Of a stretch of DNA of 52,520 nucleotides, positions 41,229-47,456 are shown piece by piece. The stretch comes from a virus. The notes beneath the pieces are model-generated. The model did not search any database, was not told the origin of the DNA, and saw only the letters and a list, made by a program, of their open reading frames with translations. Position 1 is the stretch's first letter. Each line of letters opens with the position of its first letter. Position numbers and translations under genes: made by a program. The DNA is taken from positions 1 through 52,520 of IMG/VR virus record IMGVR_UViG_3300006108_000018; one strand, given 5' to 3'.

Positions 41229-41787
41229 CTACTATCTTTCTAAACTTGTCCTTGTCGTACCTTATAAACGGCGTGTACTTATCCACTCTCATGCTTATCT
41301 CGTCCCATATAGGGTCGTACGCCATCTTCTTGTCCCAGTACTTCTTAGAGTTGGTAAGCTCTAGCATGATGCAGAAAGTCTCCATCGAGACTCTACCGCT
41401 CAGGTAGTTTCTAAGAAAGTGCGGGTGCTCTCCGTCTGTGTGGATAAAGTTGTCGTTGAACGGGGTCATCATCCTGCCGACTTCGTTCTTGAAGATATAT
41501 CCAAGAGACTGGTTTCTCTTACGCCACTTCTGATATACCTCCTCAGCCTTCTGAGAGTACGCTAGATCTCTTATCCACGCCTTAGGGTTCTCAGCCAGGT
41601 TCGCGACCAGAAAGTTATGTACGTCCTCGTGCTTGGCAAGCTTCTCAAAGAAGATACGATCCTTTCTCTTCTGGAACGTGTCTACCTTGGTTCGAAGCTT
41701 GCCGTTGTACTTTTGATAGTCGTAACCTGGTTTTGTGAAGTGATTCTTTAGAGCAAGATATTCGTTGTAGCACTCATACGGGTTCAT
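41206..41787 (-). CDS. gp59: DNA helicase loader gp59, 193 aa
   Basis: Length and pattern match T4 gp59 (217 aa): KRKDRIFFEKLAKHEDVHNFLVANLAENPKAWIRDL against T4 KRRDKYFFQKLSEKYKLKELALIFISNLVANQDAWIGDI. The C-terminal half is helical (YLSGRVSMETFCIMLELTNSKKYWDKK). It loads the gp41 helicase on gp32-coated DNA. It lies next to gp32 as in T4 and overlaps the preceding zinc peptidase gene by 14 bases. Confidence 0.88.
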   Translation of the reverse strand: MNPYECYNEYLALKNHFTKPGYDYQKYNGKLRTKVDTFQKRKDRIFFEKLAKHEDVHNFLVANLAENPKAWIRDLAYSQKAEEVYQKWRKRNQSLGYIFKNEVGRMMTPFNDNFIHTDGEHPHFLRNYLSGRVSMETFCIMLELTNSKKYWDKKMAYDPIWDEISMRVDKYTPFIRYDKDKFRKIVVDIYGKE

Positions 41788-42235
41788 CTTTCAAGCTCGC
41801 CATAAATTTAATGTATAAACCCTTCTCACGACCGTAGGCTTCCCACTCCCACTCCTGATCCCAATAGTCCAGTTCTCCATCAATGAACTTCACTCCTCTC
41901 CACTTGATCATTCTAACGGGCCGGAATATGTCTTTCAACTCTCCGGTAGCGTACTGTCGAAGGTGTACGCACTCATGAGCCAGGGCCATGAGGGTCTCTC
42001 TCTTACTGAGAGTCTTATCTATTGTTATGACGAAGTCTTTTGGGCGATGGTTGTCGCCGGTGTAGTCGCAGTACGCGTAGTCGTTACAGCCCTTAGAGAA
42101 CCTCTCGAACTCTATGGTAAGATTGATGGTCTCTGATAGTCTCTTGGTGAGAAGATATTGGACAAAGAATGTAGCCGCTTTTTCTACTATATTATGAGGT
42201 GTTTTCACAGATCTACCAACTATTTCTACGAACAT
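41774..42235 (-). CDS. Predicted zinc metallopeptidase (HExxH), 153 aa
   Basis: The motif MALAHECVHLRQYATGEL around residues 86-103 is a zincin active site (H-E-C-V-H), with E in YWDQEWEWEAYGREKG as likely third ligand. Size and pattern resemble the SprT/ImmA-like peptidases that T4-like cyanophages also encode. The target is unknown. A TATAAATA at 42265-42272 lies 30 bases upstream, with a 15-base palindrome between it and the gene. It overlaps gp59 by 14 bases, so the two are expressed together. Confidence 0.75.
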   Translation of the reverse strand: MFVEIVGRSVKTPHNIVEKAATFFVQYLLTKRLSETINLTIEFERFSKGCNDYAYCDYTGDNHRPKDFVITIDKTLSKRETLMALAHECVHLRQYATGELKDIFRPVRMIKWRGVKFIDGELDYWDQEWEWEAYGREKGLYIKFMASLKDEPV

Positions 42236-42264
42236 TGGTCTCTCCGTATTTTGAAAATACCTCT

Positions 42265-42272
42265 TATTTATA
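42265..42272 (-). promoter_or_regulatory. T4-type late promoter before the peptidase-gp59 pair
   Basis: The minus strand reads TATAAATA, overlapping the last codons of gp33 and 30 bases before the start at 42235. The interval holds the palindrome GTATTTTGAAAATAC at 42246-42260, a possible operator or 5'-UTR hairpin. Confidence 0.72.
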
Positions 42273-42486
42273 TTGGAAGGCGGCTCCCTCGCTTGGTCTT
42301 GAGCATATTGGCTATCTCAGCCTCGTCCTTGATCTTGGCCTTGAGCACCGGATCTTTCTTGATCAGGAGGGCGATGGACTCTACCTCGTACCGGTGCTTC
42401 TCACACCACATTATAACGCTCTCAGTATAGGATATGTCCTTCATCCAGACTAGATCCTCTATCTCATTAGCAAAGTCTTCGTTCAC
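42268..42486 (-). CDS. gp33: Late transcription coactivator gp33, 72 aa
   Basis: The sequence (FANEIEDLVWMKDISYTESVIMWCEKHRYEVESIALLIKKDPVLKAKIKDEAEIANMLK...RLPI) has the pattern of gp33 in T4-like cyanophages, shorter than T4 gp33 (112 aa). gp33 links the sliding clamp to RNA polymerase at late promoters. Its GTG start overlaps the upstream TGA (GTGA). It lies near gp59, as in T4, and its targets, the TATAAATA promoters, are numerous in the window. Confidence 0.85.
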   Translation of the reverse strand: MNEDFANEIEDLVWMKDISYTESVIMWCEKHRYEVESIALLIKKDPVLKAKIKDEAEIANMLKTKRGSRLPI

Positions 42487-42656
42487 TTGTACTTGTCCTT
42501 TAGTTCTTTGATGCGCATTCGAAGATAAGACTCTATGATCTTCTTATCGCTCTCAGGTATTGTATTGTCCAGTTGTAGAATGCCGTTGACCTCGTACTCA
42601 AAAGCGTATCTCAGGTTCCACGCTATAGATGGTGATGTATTAATCTTTCGGTCCAT
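42483..42656 (-). CDS. Small conserved-looking protein, 57 aa
   Basis: An ATG with a GGAG site opens a 57-aa frame starting MDRKINTSPSIAWNLRYAFEYEVNG and ending SYLRMRIKELKDKYK. It is charged and helical in its second half. It overlaps gp33 by 4 bases and the 37-aa gene upstream by 17 bases, so the three form one coupled unit. The function is unknown. Confidence 0.7.
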   Translation of the reverse strand: MDRKINTSPSIAWNLRYAFEYEVNGILQLDNTIPESDKKIIESYLRMRIKELKDKYK

Positions 42657-42753
42657 ATTGTTTTCTCCAGAGCCAGGCGTTTAGCGATGATACCTTACTG
42701 GCGAACCAGTTCATCGCGCCGCTGTTCCAGAAGAAGTGATCATATTTTCCCAT
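42640..42753 (-). CDS. Micro-protein, 37 aa
   Basis: The frame starts with a GGAG site 7 bases upstream and reads MGKYDHFFWNSGAMNWF then ASKVSSLNAWLWRKQYGPKD. It has five tryptophans or adjacent aromatic clusters and a basic tail. Its good ribosome-binding site and 17-base overlap with the next gene suggest that it is real. Its function is unknown. Confidence 0.6.
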   Translation of the reverse strand: MGKYDHFFWNSGAMNWFASKVSSLNAWLWRKQYGPKD

Positions 42754-42762
42754 TGAGCGCTC

Positions 42763-43164
42763 CTATTTGATAATGATTGTCGTTTCGTTGCGGTTGTCTT
42801 TTACTAGTTCATAAAGCGTTGCTGCGTTTTCTGGGGAGAGTCTGACGCATCCGTGACTTGCTGGACGACCCAGGTAACTGACATGAGGAGTAGCGTGAAT
42901 AGCGTAGCCGCCGTTAAAAAAGATTGAATTCGGCATGGGCGCATTGTCGTACTTCTTTGAGTAGTGCATACGTTGAAGGGAGTATGGATAGTAGGTTCCG
43001 GTGGGTGTGTAGTAACCCTTCCGCGCGGTGGAAACAGGCCACACGTCGACCAGCTCACCGTCCTGATAGATCTCCATTGACTGGTGCTTCTTGCTGACGA
43101 CCAGCTCGACGTCGGCTAGAGCGGGAGTAGAAAACATAGCGATAGCGATTAGTAGTCTCTTCAC
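42763..43164 (-). CDS. Exported L,D-transpeptidase (YkuD family), 133 aa
   Basis: Residues 1-18 (MKRLLIAIAMFSTPALA) are a signal peptide with a typical ALA cleavage end. The mature part has the YkuD pattern: LVVSKKHQSMEIYQDGELV, TPTGTYYPY, IFFNGGYAIHATPHV and the active site RPASHGCVRLSPENAATLYELV, with catalytic Cys in HGCVRL. Such enzymes make or exchange 3-3 crosslinks in peptidoglycan, the main crosslinks of polar-growing rhizobia. It starts with GTG after a strong GGAGGG site and follows the 243-aa gene without a gap. In a phage it may reshape, protect or weaken the host wall; this is inference. Confidence 0.9.
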   Translation of the reverse strand: MKRLLIAIAMFSTPALADVELVVSKKHQSMEIYQDGELVDVWPVSTARKGYYTPTGTYYPYSLQRMHYSKKYDNAPMPNSIFFNGGYAIHATPHVSYLGRPASHGCVRLSPENAATLYELVKDNRNETTIIIK

Positions 43165-43896
43165 TCATCCCTCCATAAGGTTGTTCTTGATCTCTTTCAG
43201 AATAGTGCTTCGCTGCTTAGACTCCTGAAAGTACTTGTACCAGTAAGGCATGCGGCTGTACTTGATGCCGATGAAGTCCTTGAGGAGAACGTTCTCTGAC
43301 ATCATCTTAGCCAGCTTAGGAGTCAGTCCGAACTTCTTGAGCGTGATGTTCTCGTCAGTTAGGAAGTTCACGTAGCAGTAGTCGTCGTCCTTAGCGAGTC
43401 TTACCCTTTCAGCCGCGGGATCGATAAGCATGGCACACTCGAGCGGTCTGAACCACTTACCGATGTTGAACCTGCCTGGAATGAGTCTAGCCGACTTCGT
43501 GAAGTCGTTGTTGACGAAGTACGGGCTCGTCGTCATGATCTCTAGAGACTCTTCACAGAAGAATATATACCTGATCTTAGCCGTAATCATACCGTCGGCG
43601 ATGCTTCGAAGATGGAGATAGTTGTCGAAGAACTTCTGATCGTACATCTCAGAGCCGACCTTCTCGCTCTCTCGATCGATCGTAAACTCGTACTCAAATG
43701 GGAACTTGAGTGCGTACGCGTTCTTAGTGGAGTCTTTTACAGCTGGACAGTACTTGATCTTTGTCTGCTCGCCGATGAAGTTCATGTCGCAGATGCGACT
43801 GAAGATATTCTCTGGTTCTGGGCAACAGCTCGATGTGGAAAATGTATCTAGTGACTCATTGAATACGTCTGTAAATGCAGACCAATATACGATCAT
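43165..43896 (-). CDS. Conserved T4-like protein of unknown function, 243 aa
   Basis: A soluble protein without signal peptide, membrane segment or recognisable catalytic motif. Visible landmarks are CCPEPENIFSRICDMNF near the N-terminus with several cysteines, IKYCPAVKDSTKNAYALKFPFEYEF, YFVNNDFTKSARLIPGRFNIGKWFRPLECAMLI and GIKYSRMPYWYKYFQES. It lies between the HNH gene (1-base TAATG overlap) and the L,D-transpeptidase (no gap). The endonuclease upstream may have been inserted before it. Confidence 0.65.
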   Translation of the reverse strand: MIVYWSAFTDVFNESLDTFSTSSCCPEPENIFSRICDMNFIGEQTKIKYCPAVKDSTKNAYALKFPFEYEFTIDRESEKVGSEMYDQKFFDNYLHLRSIADGMITAKIRYIFFCEESLEIMTTSPYFVNNDFTKSARLIPGRFNIGKWFRPLECAMLIDPAAERVRLAKDDDYCYVNFLTDENITLKKFGLTPKLAKMMSENVLLKDFIGIKYSRMPYWYKYFQESKQRSTILKEIKNNLMEG

Positions 43897-44423
43897 TATA
43901 ATACTCCATTAGATTTAATATATGTATCAACAAATCTTTTGACTTGTGTATGACTGCAATTCCATTTTTTACTTAGTCTAGCAGTTTTACCCCATGTGCT
44001 TTGGTCTTTAAAATAGTCATATATTCTAGATTGAATAATCTCTTTGCCTAACTTATTATGACCACCTCCGGCTTTTCCACCTTTTTTACCTGCTTCTTTC
44101 ATCATTTTCTTATATTCTTCTTCACCATATTTATTTTTAGTTCTTTCAAAGATTGAAAGATATGTCCCATTTTCAATTTGATCTATATAATTATCAGTAG
44201 GATTTCCCCAATATAAATGATTTGGATTAGAGCACTTATGATTATGACACGCATGACAAACATAAACTTTTTTATCACCTACAGTAGTTTTAAGATGATG
44301 AGCTAATAAACCTCTAAACAGTCTAGAATCTCCACCTATTTCAATACATAAATCATCAAGATTAAGATGATTTCTTCTCTCGTCTCTATCTTTCAACATA
44401 TATTCGTTTATATCTATAAACAT
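43896..44423 (-). CDS. HNH homing endonuclease, 175 aa
   Basis: The segment LLAHHLKTTVGDKKVYVCHACHNHKCSNPNHLYWGNPTDNYIDQ (about 38-82) is the HNH core, with paired CxxC/H residues (CHACHNHKC) and the catalytic His. The C-terminal part (KTARLSKKWNCSHTQVKRFVDTYIKS) is a helix-turn-helix, which usually gives sequence recognition. It is distinctly AT-rich compared with its neighbours, typical of a mobile gene. It has its own late promoter (TATAAATA at 44447-44454) and GGAGG site, and lies next to a tRNA gene. Confidence 0.9.
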   Translation of the reverse strand: MFIDINEYMLKDRDERRNHLNLDDLCIEIGGDSRLFRGLLAHHLKTTVGDKKVYVCHACHNHKCSNPNHLYWGNPTDNYIDQIENGTYLSIFERTKNKYGEEEYKKMMKEAGKKGGKAGGGHNKLGKEIIQSRIYDYFKDQSTWGKTARLSKKWNCSHTQVKRFVDTYIKSNGVL

Positions 44424-44446
44424 TTGAACCTCCTACCTTAAATTAT

Positions 44447-44454
44447 TATTTATA
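44447..44454 (-). promoter_or_regulatory. T4-type late promoter of the HNH gene
   Basis: The minus strand reads TATAAATA between the tRNA and the HNH gene, 23 bases before its start. It would give the endonuclease late expression. Confidence 0.78.
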
Positions 44455-44470
44455 TAGGTTGAACGTTCAA

Positions 44471-44545
44471 TGGTGGTTCCACCAGGATTCGAACCTGGAC
44501 CTAAGGTTTAGAAGACCCCTATGATATCCCTTTCACCATGGAACC
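44471..44545 (-). tRNA. tRNA-Arg (anticodon UCU)
   Basis: The minus strand folds as a full tRNA: acceptor GGTTCCA with TGGAACC, then A and encoded CCA; T-arm CCAGG-TTCGAAT-CCTGG; anticodon stem GGGGT/ACCTT and loop C-T-TCT-A-A, so the anticodon is UCU and reads AGA. AGA is used very often in the phage genes here, so the tRNA probably relieves a codon mismatch with the host. A possible promoter (TTGTAC, 18 bases, TATTAT) lies directly upstream. Confidence 0.95.
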
Positions 44546-44584
44546 ATTATACATATAATATCACGTTCCGCTGGTCTTGTACAA

Positions 44585-44731
44585 TTATTTGATCGCGTGA
44601 GTGTCTTTACCCTTGAAGCTCTTCTTCACGATCTTCAGCCAGAGCTTGCGCTCCTTCTTAGCGTCCTTATCGATGATAGCCTTATAGAACTTCATGATAA
44701 GACGCTGTGTCTTACTCAACTTCTTAGACAT
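44585..44731 (-). CDS. Small basic protein, 48 aa
   Basis: The frame follows a GGAG site and starts MSKKLSKTQRLIMKFYKAII; it contains ERKLWLKIVKKSFKGKDTHAIK. About one third of residues are Lys or Arg, suggesting binding to nucleic acid. A similar pattern is known to me from small proteins of T4-like cyanophages, without known function. It lies directly after the tmRNA and before the tRNA-Arg gene. Confidence 0.7.
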   Translation of the reverse strand: MSKKLSKTQRLIMKFYKAIIDKDAKKERKLWLKIVKKSFKGKDTHAIK

Positions 44732-44764
44732 TTGATTTCTCCAGAATTAGTTGCCAGATTCTGT

Positions 44765-45027
44765 TTCTAGGTTCTGGCGGACCCAATGATCATGCTGCTA
44801 GAGCAATCTCAAATGGAGCATTATCATTTGCTGCACCTGTTGTTTGCCTTTAGTCTCCTTACGACTTTACTACATCAGTCGATCCTATTTCTGGCCCAAT
44901 TAAGAACACTCGGTTTGCCTGCTTCCGTATCCCGGAACGGTTTTATGCGAGTGTTCTTATGGTGGACCAGTCGGGTACCGCCCCCGAGTCCTGCATGCTT
45001 ATTCTTCGTCTCTCAACGACCTTGGCA
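44765..45027 (-). ncRNA. ssrA: Two-piece (circularly permuted) tmRNA, alphaproteobacterial type
   Basis: Read on the minus strand, the acceptor piece (about 45027-44960) ends with a T-arm (TCGGG-GGCGGTA-CCCGA, 44987-44971), then CTGGTCC, A and CCA. A spacer of about 62 bases (44959-44898) follows, closed by a perfect 12-bp stem (44901-44912 with 44948-44959). The coding piece starts GGGCCAG at 44897, which pairs with CTGGTCC over 7 bp, including a G3-U70 wobble, the alanine identity signal. The conserved GGATCGAC motif follows. The tag frame 44831-44790 encodes ANDNAPFEIALAA and a stop. These features together define a permuted tmRNA for ribosome rescue and protein tagging. The outer ends are estimates. 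Confidence 0.93.
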
Positions 45028-45032
45028 ATCTC

Positions 45033-45040
45033 TATTTATA
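45033..45040 (-). promoter_or_regulatory. T4-type late promoter of the tmRNA
   Basis: The minus strand reads TATAAATA. Transcription would begin about 6 bases downstream, near the expected 5' end of the tmRNA acceptor piece. Confidence 0.8.
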
Positions 45041-45071
45041 ACTGTCTATCACCTCTTCGTCTGGTAGAGTA

Positions 45072-45188
45072 CTACCAGTTGCATGGGTTTGAAGTGTTGT
45101 CCCGTATAGCGCACTCTGCGTACTTTGCAGATTGACAGCTAGCCAAGCCACAAAAGGATAACACCATTATTACTAGTACGTACTTCAT
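45072..45188 (-). CDS. Small lipoprotein, 38 aa
   Basis: The frame starts MKYVLVIMVLSFCGLASC: a short basic start, hydrophobic stretch and lipobox LASC, so the mature protein would begin at Cys18 and carry lipid. The mature part is only 21 residues (CQSAKYAECAIRDNTSNPCNW) with three cysteines. AGGAG precedes the ATG, which overlaps the stop of the 78-aa gene (ATGA). An o-spanin-like or envelope-protecting role is possible but not shown. A perfect 7-bp hairpin (45061-45078) overlaps its stop. Confidence 0.75.
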   Translation of the reverse strand: MKYVLVIMVLSFCGLASCQSAKYAECAIRDNTSNPCNW

Positions 45189-45421
45189 TCTTCTACTCCT
45201 AGGATCTCGTCTGCATCATCGGCAGGATGACAATAGCGAATGACTACAGCATAAGCGTCTTTGACTTTCTTGTAGTACAGAAGATCTTCTAGCTCACACA
45301 GACGAATGACTTCCTTACTCTCTATCTCTTTAATAGATTCATTAACGCGAGCCCAGTCTTCTACCAGCATAGAATTATAGATCTCGTCAAACTTATCACC
45401 GACATCGATAGTAATCTTCAT
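45185..45421 (-). CDS. Small acidic protein, 78 aa, unknown function
   Basis: The ATG at 45421 is chosen because a GGAG site lies just before it; a frame reaching back to 45469 would overlap the previous gene. The sequence (MKITIDVGDKFDEIYNSMLVEDWARVNESIKEIESK) is helical and acidic, and proteins of this type are common small genes in T4-like cyanophages. It is coupled with the 89-aa gene upstream (ends at 45423) and with the lipoprotein gene downstream. Confidence 0.65.
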   Translation of the reverse strand: MKITIDVGDKFDEIYNSMLVEDWARVNESIKEIESKEVIRLCELEDLLYYKKVKDAYAVVIRYCHPADDADEILGVEE

Positions 45422-45422
45422 G

Positions 45423-45692
45423 TCACGCTCCGGCGATTGTGCTAGTCTTGTTCTCAGGATTGAACTCATGCTTCTCAGCTTCCATGATCGGCATTGAGAA
45501 CCACTCGTCTGATCCTTCGCGCTGGTACTGAAAGTCCTGCATCGGGACCATTACCATCTCTTTAGTCTGTGGATGCACCATCATCTTTGGAAACATAACG
45601 ACGCGCATGTCCGTGATTGCTTTCTTTCCACCGAGCCCCGTAGGGATGCCGGCAGACGCCTTTAAGTTCTTTAGGAGTAGATCGTCGCTCAT
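45423..45692 (-). CDS. Unknown protein, 89 aa
   Basis: A soluble protein starting MSDDLLLKNLKASAGIPTGLGG with a Met/Val/Pro-rich centre (MRVVMFPKMMVHPQTKEMVMVPMQDF). It overlaps the preceding 121-aa gene by 4 bases (ATGA) and precedes the 78-aa gene. No domain is recognised. Confidence 0.6.
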   Translation of the reverse strand: MSDDLLLKNLKASAGIPTGLGGKKAITDMRVVMFPKMMVHPQTKEMVMVPMQDFQYQREGSDEWFSMPIMEAEKHEFNPENKTSTIAGA

Positions 45693-46054
45693 ACCTTTTG
45701 TCCTCTTACTTTGTCTAGAAGTTTAGAAAGAAACTCAATAGCGGAATCGTTGAAAGTAACGTCGCGCACCACGTTGGTGACACAGTACTTCTCAGCCACG
45801 AGTGCGTTGCCGTCTTTAGTCTTGTCGTACTCTACGGTTATCGCTCGACGATCGTTAGAGATCATGAGCTCGTGTCGCTTACCGGTAGTCGTCTCGCCAC
45901 CATAGACGGTTACGAGGTGGTTGTCCTCGATGTACTTCATGAACTCCTTGTTAGGGTAGCACTTGTATTCTGGCTTTGACTCCTGCGCTGTCGCGAATGT
46001 CAGACCGAGCATCGCCCCAACAAGAATGCCATATATGTATAGACCTTTTGTCAT
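45689..46054 (-). CDS. Predicted exported protein, 121 aa
   Basis: The ATG at 46054 follows a GGAG site (a longer frame to 46174 would overlap the upstream gene). Residues 1-23 (MTKGLYIYGILVGAMLGLTFATA) form a signal peptide. The mature part contains YKCYPNKEFMKYIEDNHLVTVYGGETTTGKRHELMISNDRRAITVEYDK and a second Cys in EKYCVTNVV, so one disulphide is possible. Periplasmic location is likely. Similar small exported proteins occur in T4-like phages of marine hosts; the function is unknown. Confidence 0.68.
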   Translation of the reverse strand: MTKGLYIYGILVGAMLGLTFATAQESKPEYKCYPNKEFMKYIEDNHLVTVYGGETTTGKRHELMISNDRRAITVEYDKTKDGNALVAEKYCVTNVVRDVTFNDSAIEFLSKLLDKVRGQKV

Positions 46055-46062
46055 ATTCTCTC

Positions 46063-46308
46063 CTATTCTACATCGAGCACAGCGTTGACGCTGAGACAAG
46101 TGAACTCGATCCTGTTCTGTTTGCGATCGTAGTGATACGTATACTTTAGAGGAATTCCTCCAGCGTCTGAGCACGCCGCGTCGAACTGCAGCTTGCGGTT
46201 GTAGTCCTCATACGTGCCATACATAACTAGGAGCAGGACTACGACTCCAAGTACCATTATCGTGTTTACCAAAACGTCTATCAGCTTTAACTCTCTGTCT
46301 ATGTTCAT
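46063..46308 (-). CDS. Small membrane protein, 81 aa
   Basis: Residues 10-32 (IDVLVNTIMVLGVVVLLLVMYGTY) form one membrane helix. The remainder contains two cysteines (DAACSDAGGIPLKY and FTCLSV), compatible with a small periplasmic domain. The start overlaps the end of the 374-aa gene (TAATG) with GAGG before it. The function is unknown; phage membrane proteins of this size sometimes affect lysis timing or exclusion, but nothing here shows this. Confidence 0.65.
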   Translation of the reverse strand: MNIDRELKLIDVLVNTIMVLGVVVLLLVMYGTYEDYNRKLQFDAACSDAGGIPLKYTYHYDRKQNRIEFTCLSVNAVLDVE

Positions 46309-47432
46309 TATATCACCCTCAGTAGTATCGTGCTTTCATTAATACGCGACTGTAACGCCGCATTGCGTTTGAGTTCTTGATCGAGCTTTCTAAGAATAAT
46401 TTTTCCGCCATCCAAGACTTTCTTGACCACTTCTTCCGGCTTGCGACCAGTTCGCAGGGTAAAGGACGATGCCTCATCGAATTTAACGATCGAAGCCCCC
46501 TTAACATCGAGACCTCCGCGATCAAGCGCGCGAAATACCGAGATCGTCTTGTACTTCGTATTGAACGTCCAAAGTTCTTGCGCGCCAATGATCTTTTCAG
46601 GATTAACAGACGCAATCTTGAACGCGTTGTCTTCTTTCTGATACTTGAACGACTTAAGTTTCTTCTCGACCGACTGGACTCTCGGTTTTCTAGGCGCGCG
46701 AGTTCTCTTCGCCACTCCGGCATACTTTTCGGCATCATCGCACATAGTAGAGTAGAATTTAATAAGTTTCTGAAGATCGCTCTTTTTGCAGTTTCTATAT
46801 CCCTCTTTGAGCTGCTCATCCTTACCCTCGTACGCCTCGATCAGCTCATCAAGAACTGGTGCCAGTTTAGCAATGATAGATGCAGAGTACGTAGCCGGTA
46901 TGCTGTTACTCTGTAGCCAGTTGTATAGAGAGAACTCTTGATTCTCATGAACGTAGTCGTCGATCATCCCCTCGATCTCACCGAGTATGTCATGCGTCTT
47001 CTCTCTCATGCGATCCTGAATAGATACTACAGGCTTGTCGCTCTTCTCTTCTTTAATCTCTTCTTTAGCCTTAGACCACATGGTCGTGAAGTGACTACCG
47101 ATGAACTGCATCGTGGTGCCGGCAGGCTGGTAGCCGCGATTGATCATGCGACAGAGCCACGCAGCAGTCATAGGTATATCCGTGTCAGATATACGAGAGA
47201 GCTTCTTAGCGAGCTCAGGCTTGCCGGTGTTCTTAAAGTACTCCTTGATGTAGTCGCGCGCGTCTGAGTAGTTGCACATGTAGTTGTACCAAGTCAGCGC
47301 GCGCGCCACGTTGATCTCACCGACCATCACTGGCTCGTCGCCCAGATACTTACCGTTGATCACCTGCTGCTCGGTCTTAGTGGTGCGAGCGACTTTAGGC
47401 TTACTCTTGATCAAGTTAGGGCGACGAGCCAT
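46308..47432 (-). CDS. Conserved T4-like protein of unknown function, 374 aa
   Basis: Two ATG codons (47435, 47432) lie after a GGAG site; the second has the better spacing (MARRPNLIKSKPK). The N-terminal half contains ARALTWYNYMCNYSDARDYIKEYFKNTGKPELAKKLSRI and PMTAAWLCRMINRGYQ, a pattern I associate with conserved hypothetical proteins of T4-like cyanophages. The centre is helical and rich in Lys/Glu, followed by a basic linker (KRTRAPRKPRVQ). It could bind nucleic acid. A perfect sigma-70 promoter (47457-47485) drives it. Confidence 0.7.
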   Translation of the reverse strand: MARRPNLIKSKPKVARTTKTEQQVINGKYLGDEPVMVGEINVARALTWYNYMCNYSDARDYIKEYFKNTGKPELAKKLSRISDTDIPMTAAWLCRMINRGYQPAGTTMQFIGSHFTTMWSKAKEEIKEEKSDKPVVSIQDRMREKTHDILGEIEGMIDDYVHENQEFSLYNWLQSNSIPATYSASIIAKLAPVLDELIEAYEGKDEQLKEGYRNCKKSDLQKLIKFYSTMCDDAEKYAGVAKRTRAPRKPRVQSVEKKLKSFKYQKEDNAFKIASVNPEKIIGAQELWTFNTKYKTISVFRALDRGGLDVKGASIVKFDEASSFTLRTGRKPEEVVKKVLDGGKIILRKLDQELKRNAALQSRINESTILLRVI

Positions 47433-47456
47433 CATTATCTCCAATTGTTATATCAT

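Noticed and set aside
44786-45067. Plus-strand frame of 93 codons
   Set aside because: It runs antisense across the tmRNA, whose pairing and tag frame explain the sequence; no ribosome-binding site was seen.
45061-45078. Hairpin CTGGTAG/CTACCAG as an intrinsic terminator
   Set aside because: No run of T bases follows on either strand, so it is only noted as a hairpin.
45055-45105. Plus-strand stretch that looks like a tRNA D-arm (CTC...GAG and GGTAGAG)
   Set aside because: No anticodon stem, T-arm or acceptor pairing can be formed; the resemblance comes from the 7-bp hairpin at 45061-45078 within the lipoprotein gene end.
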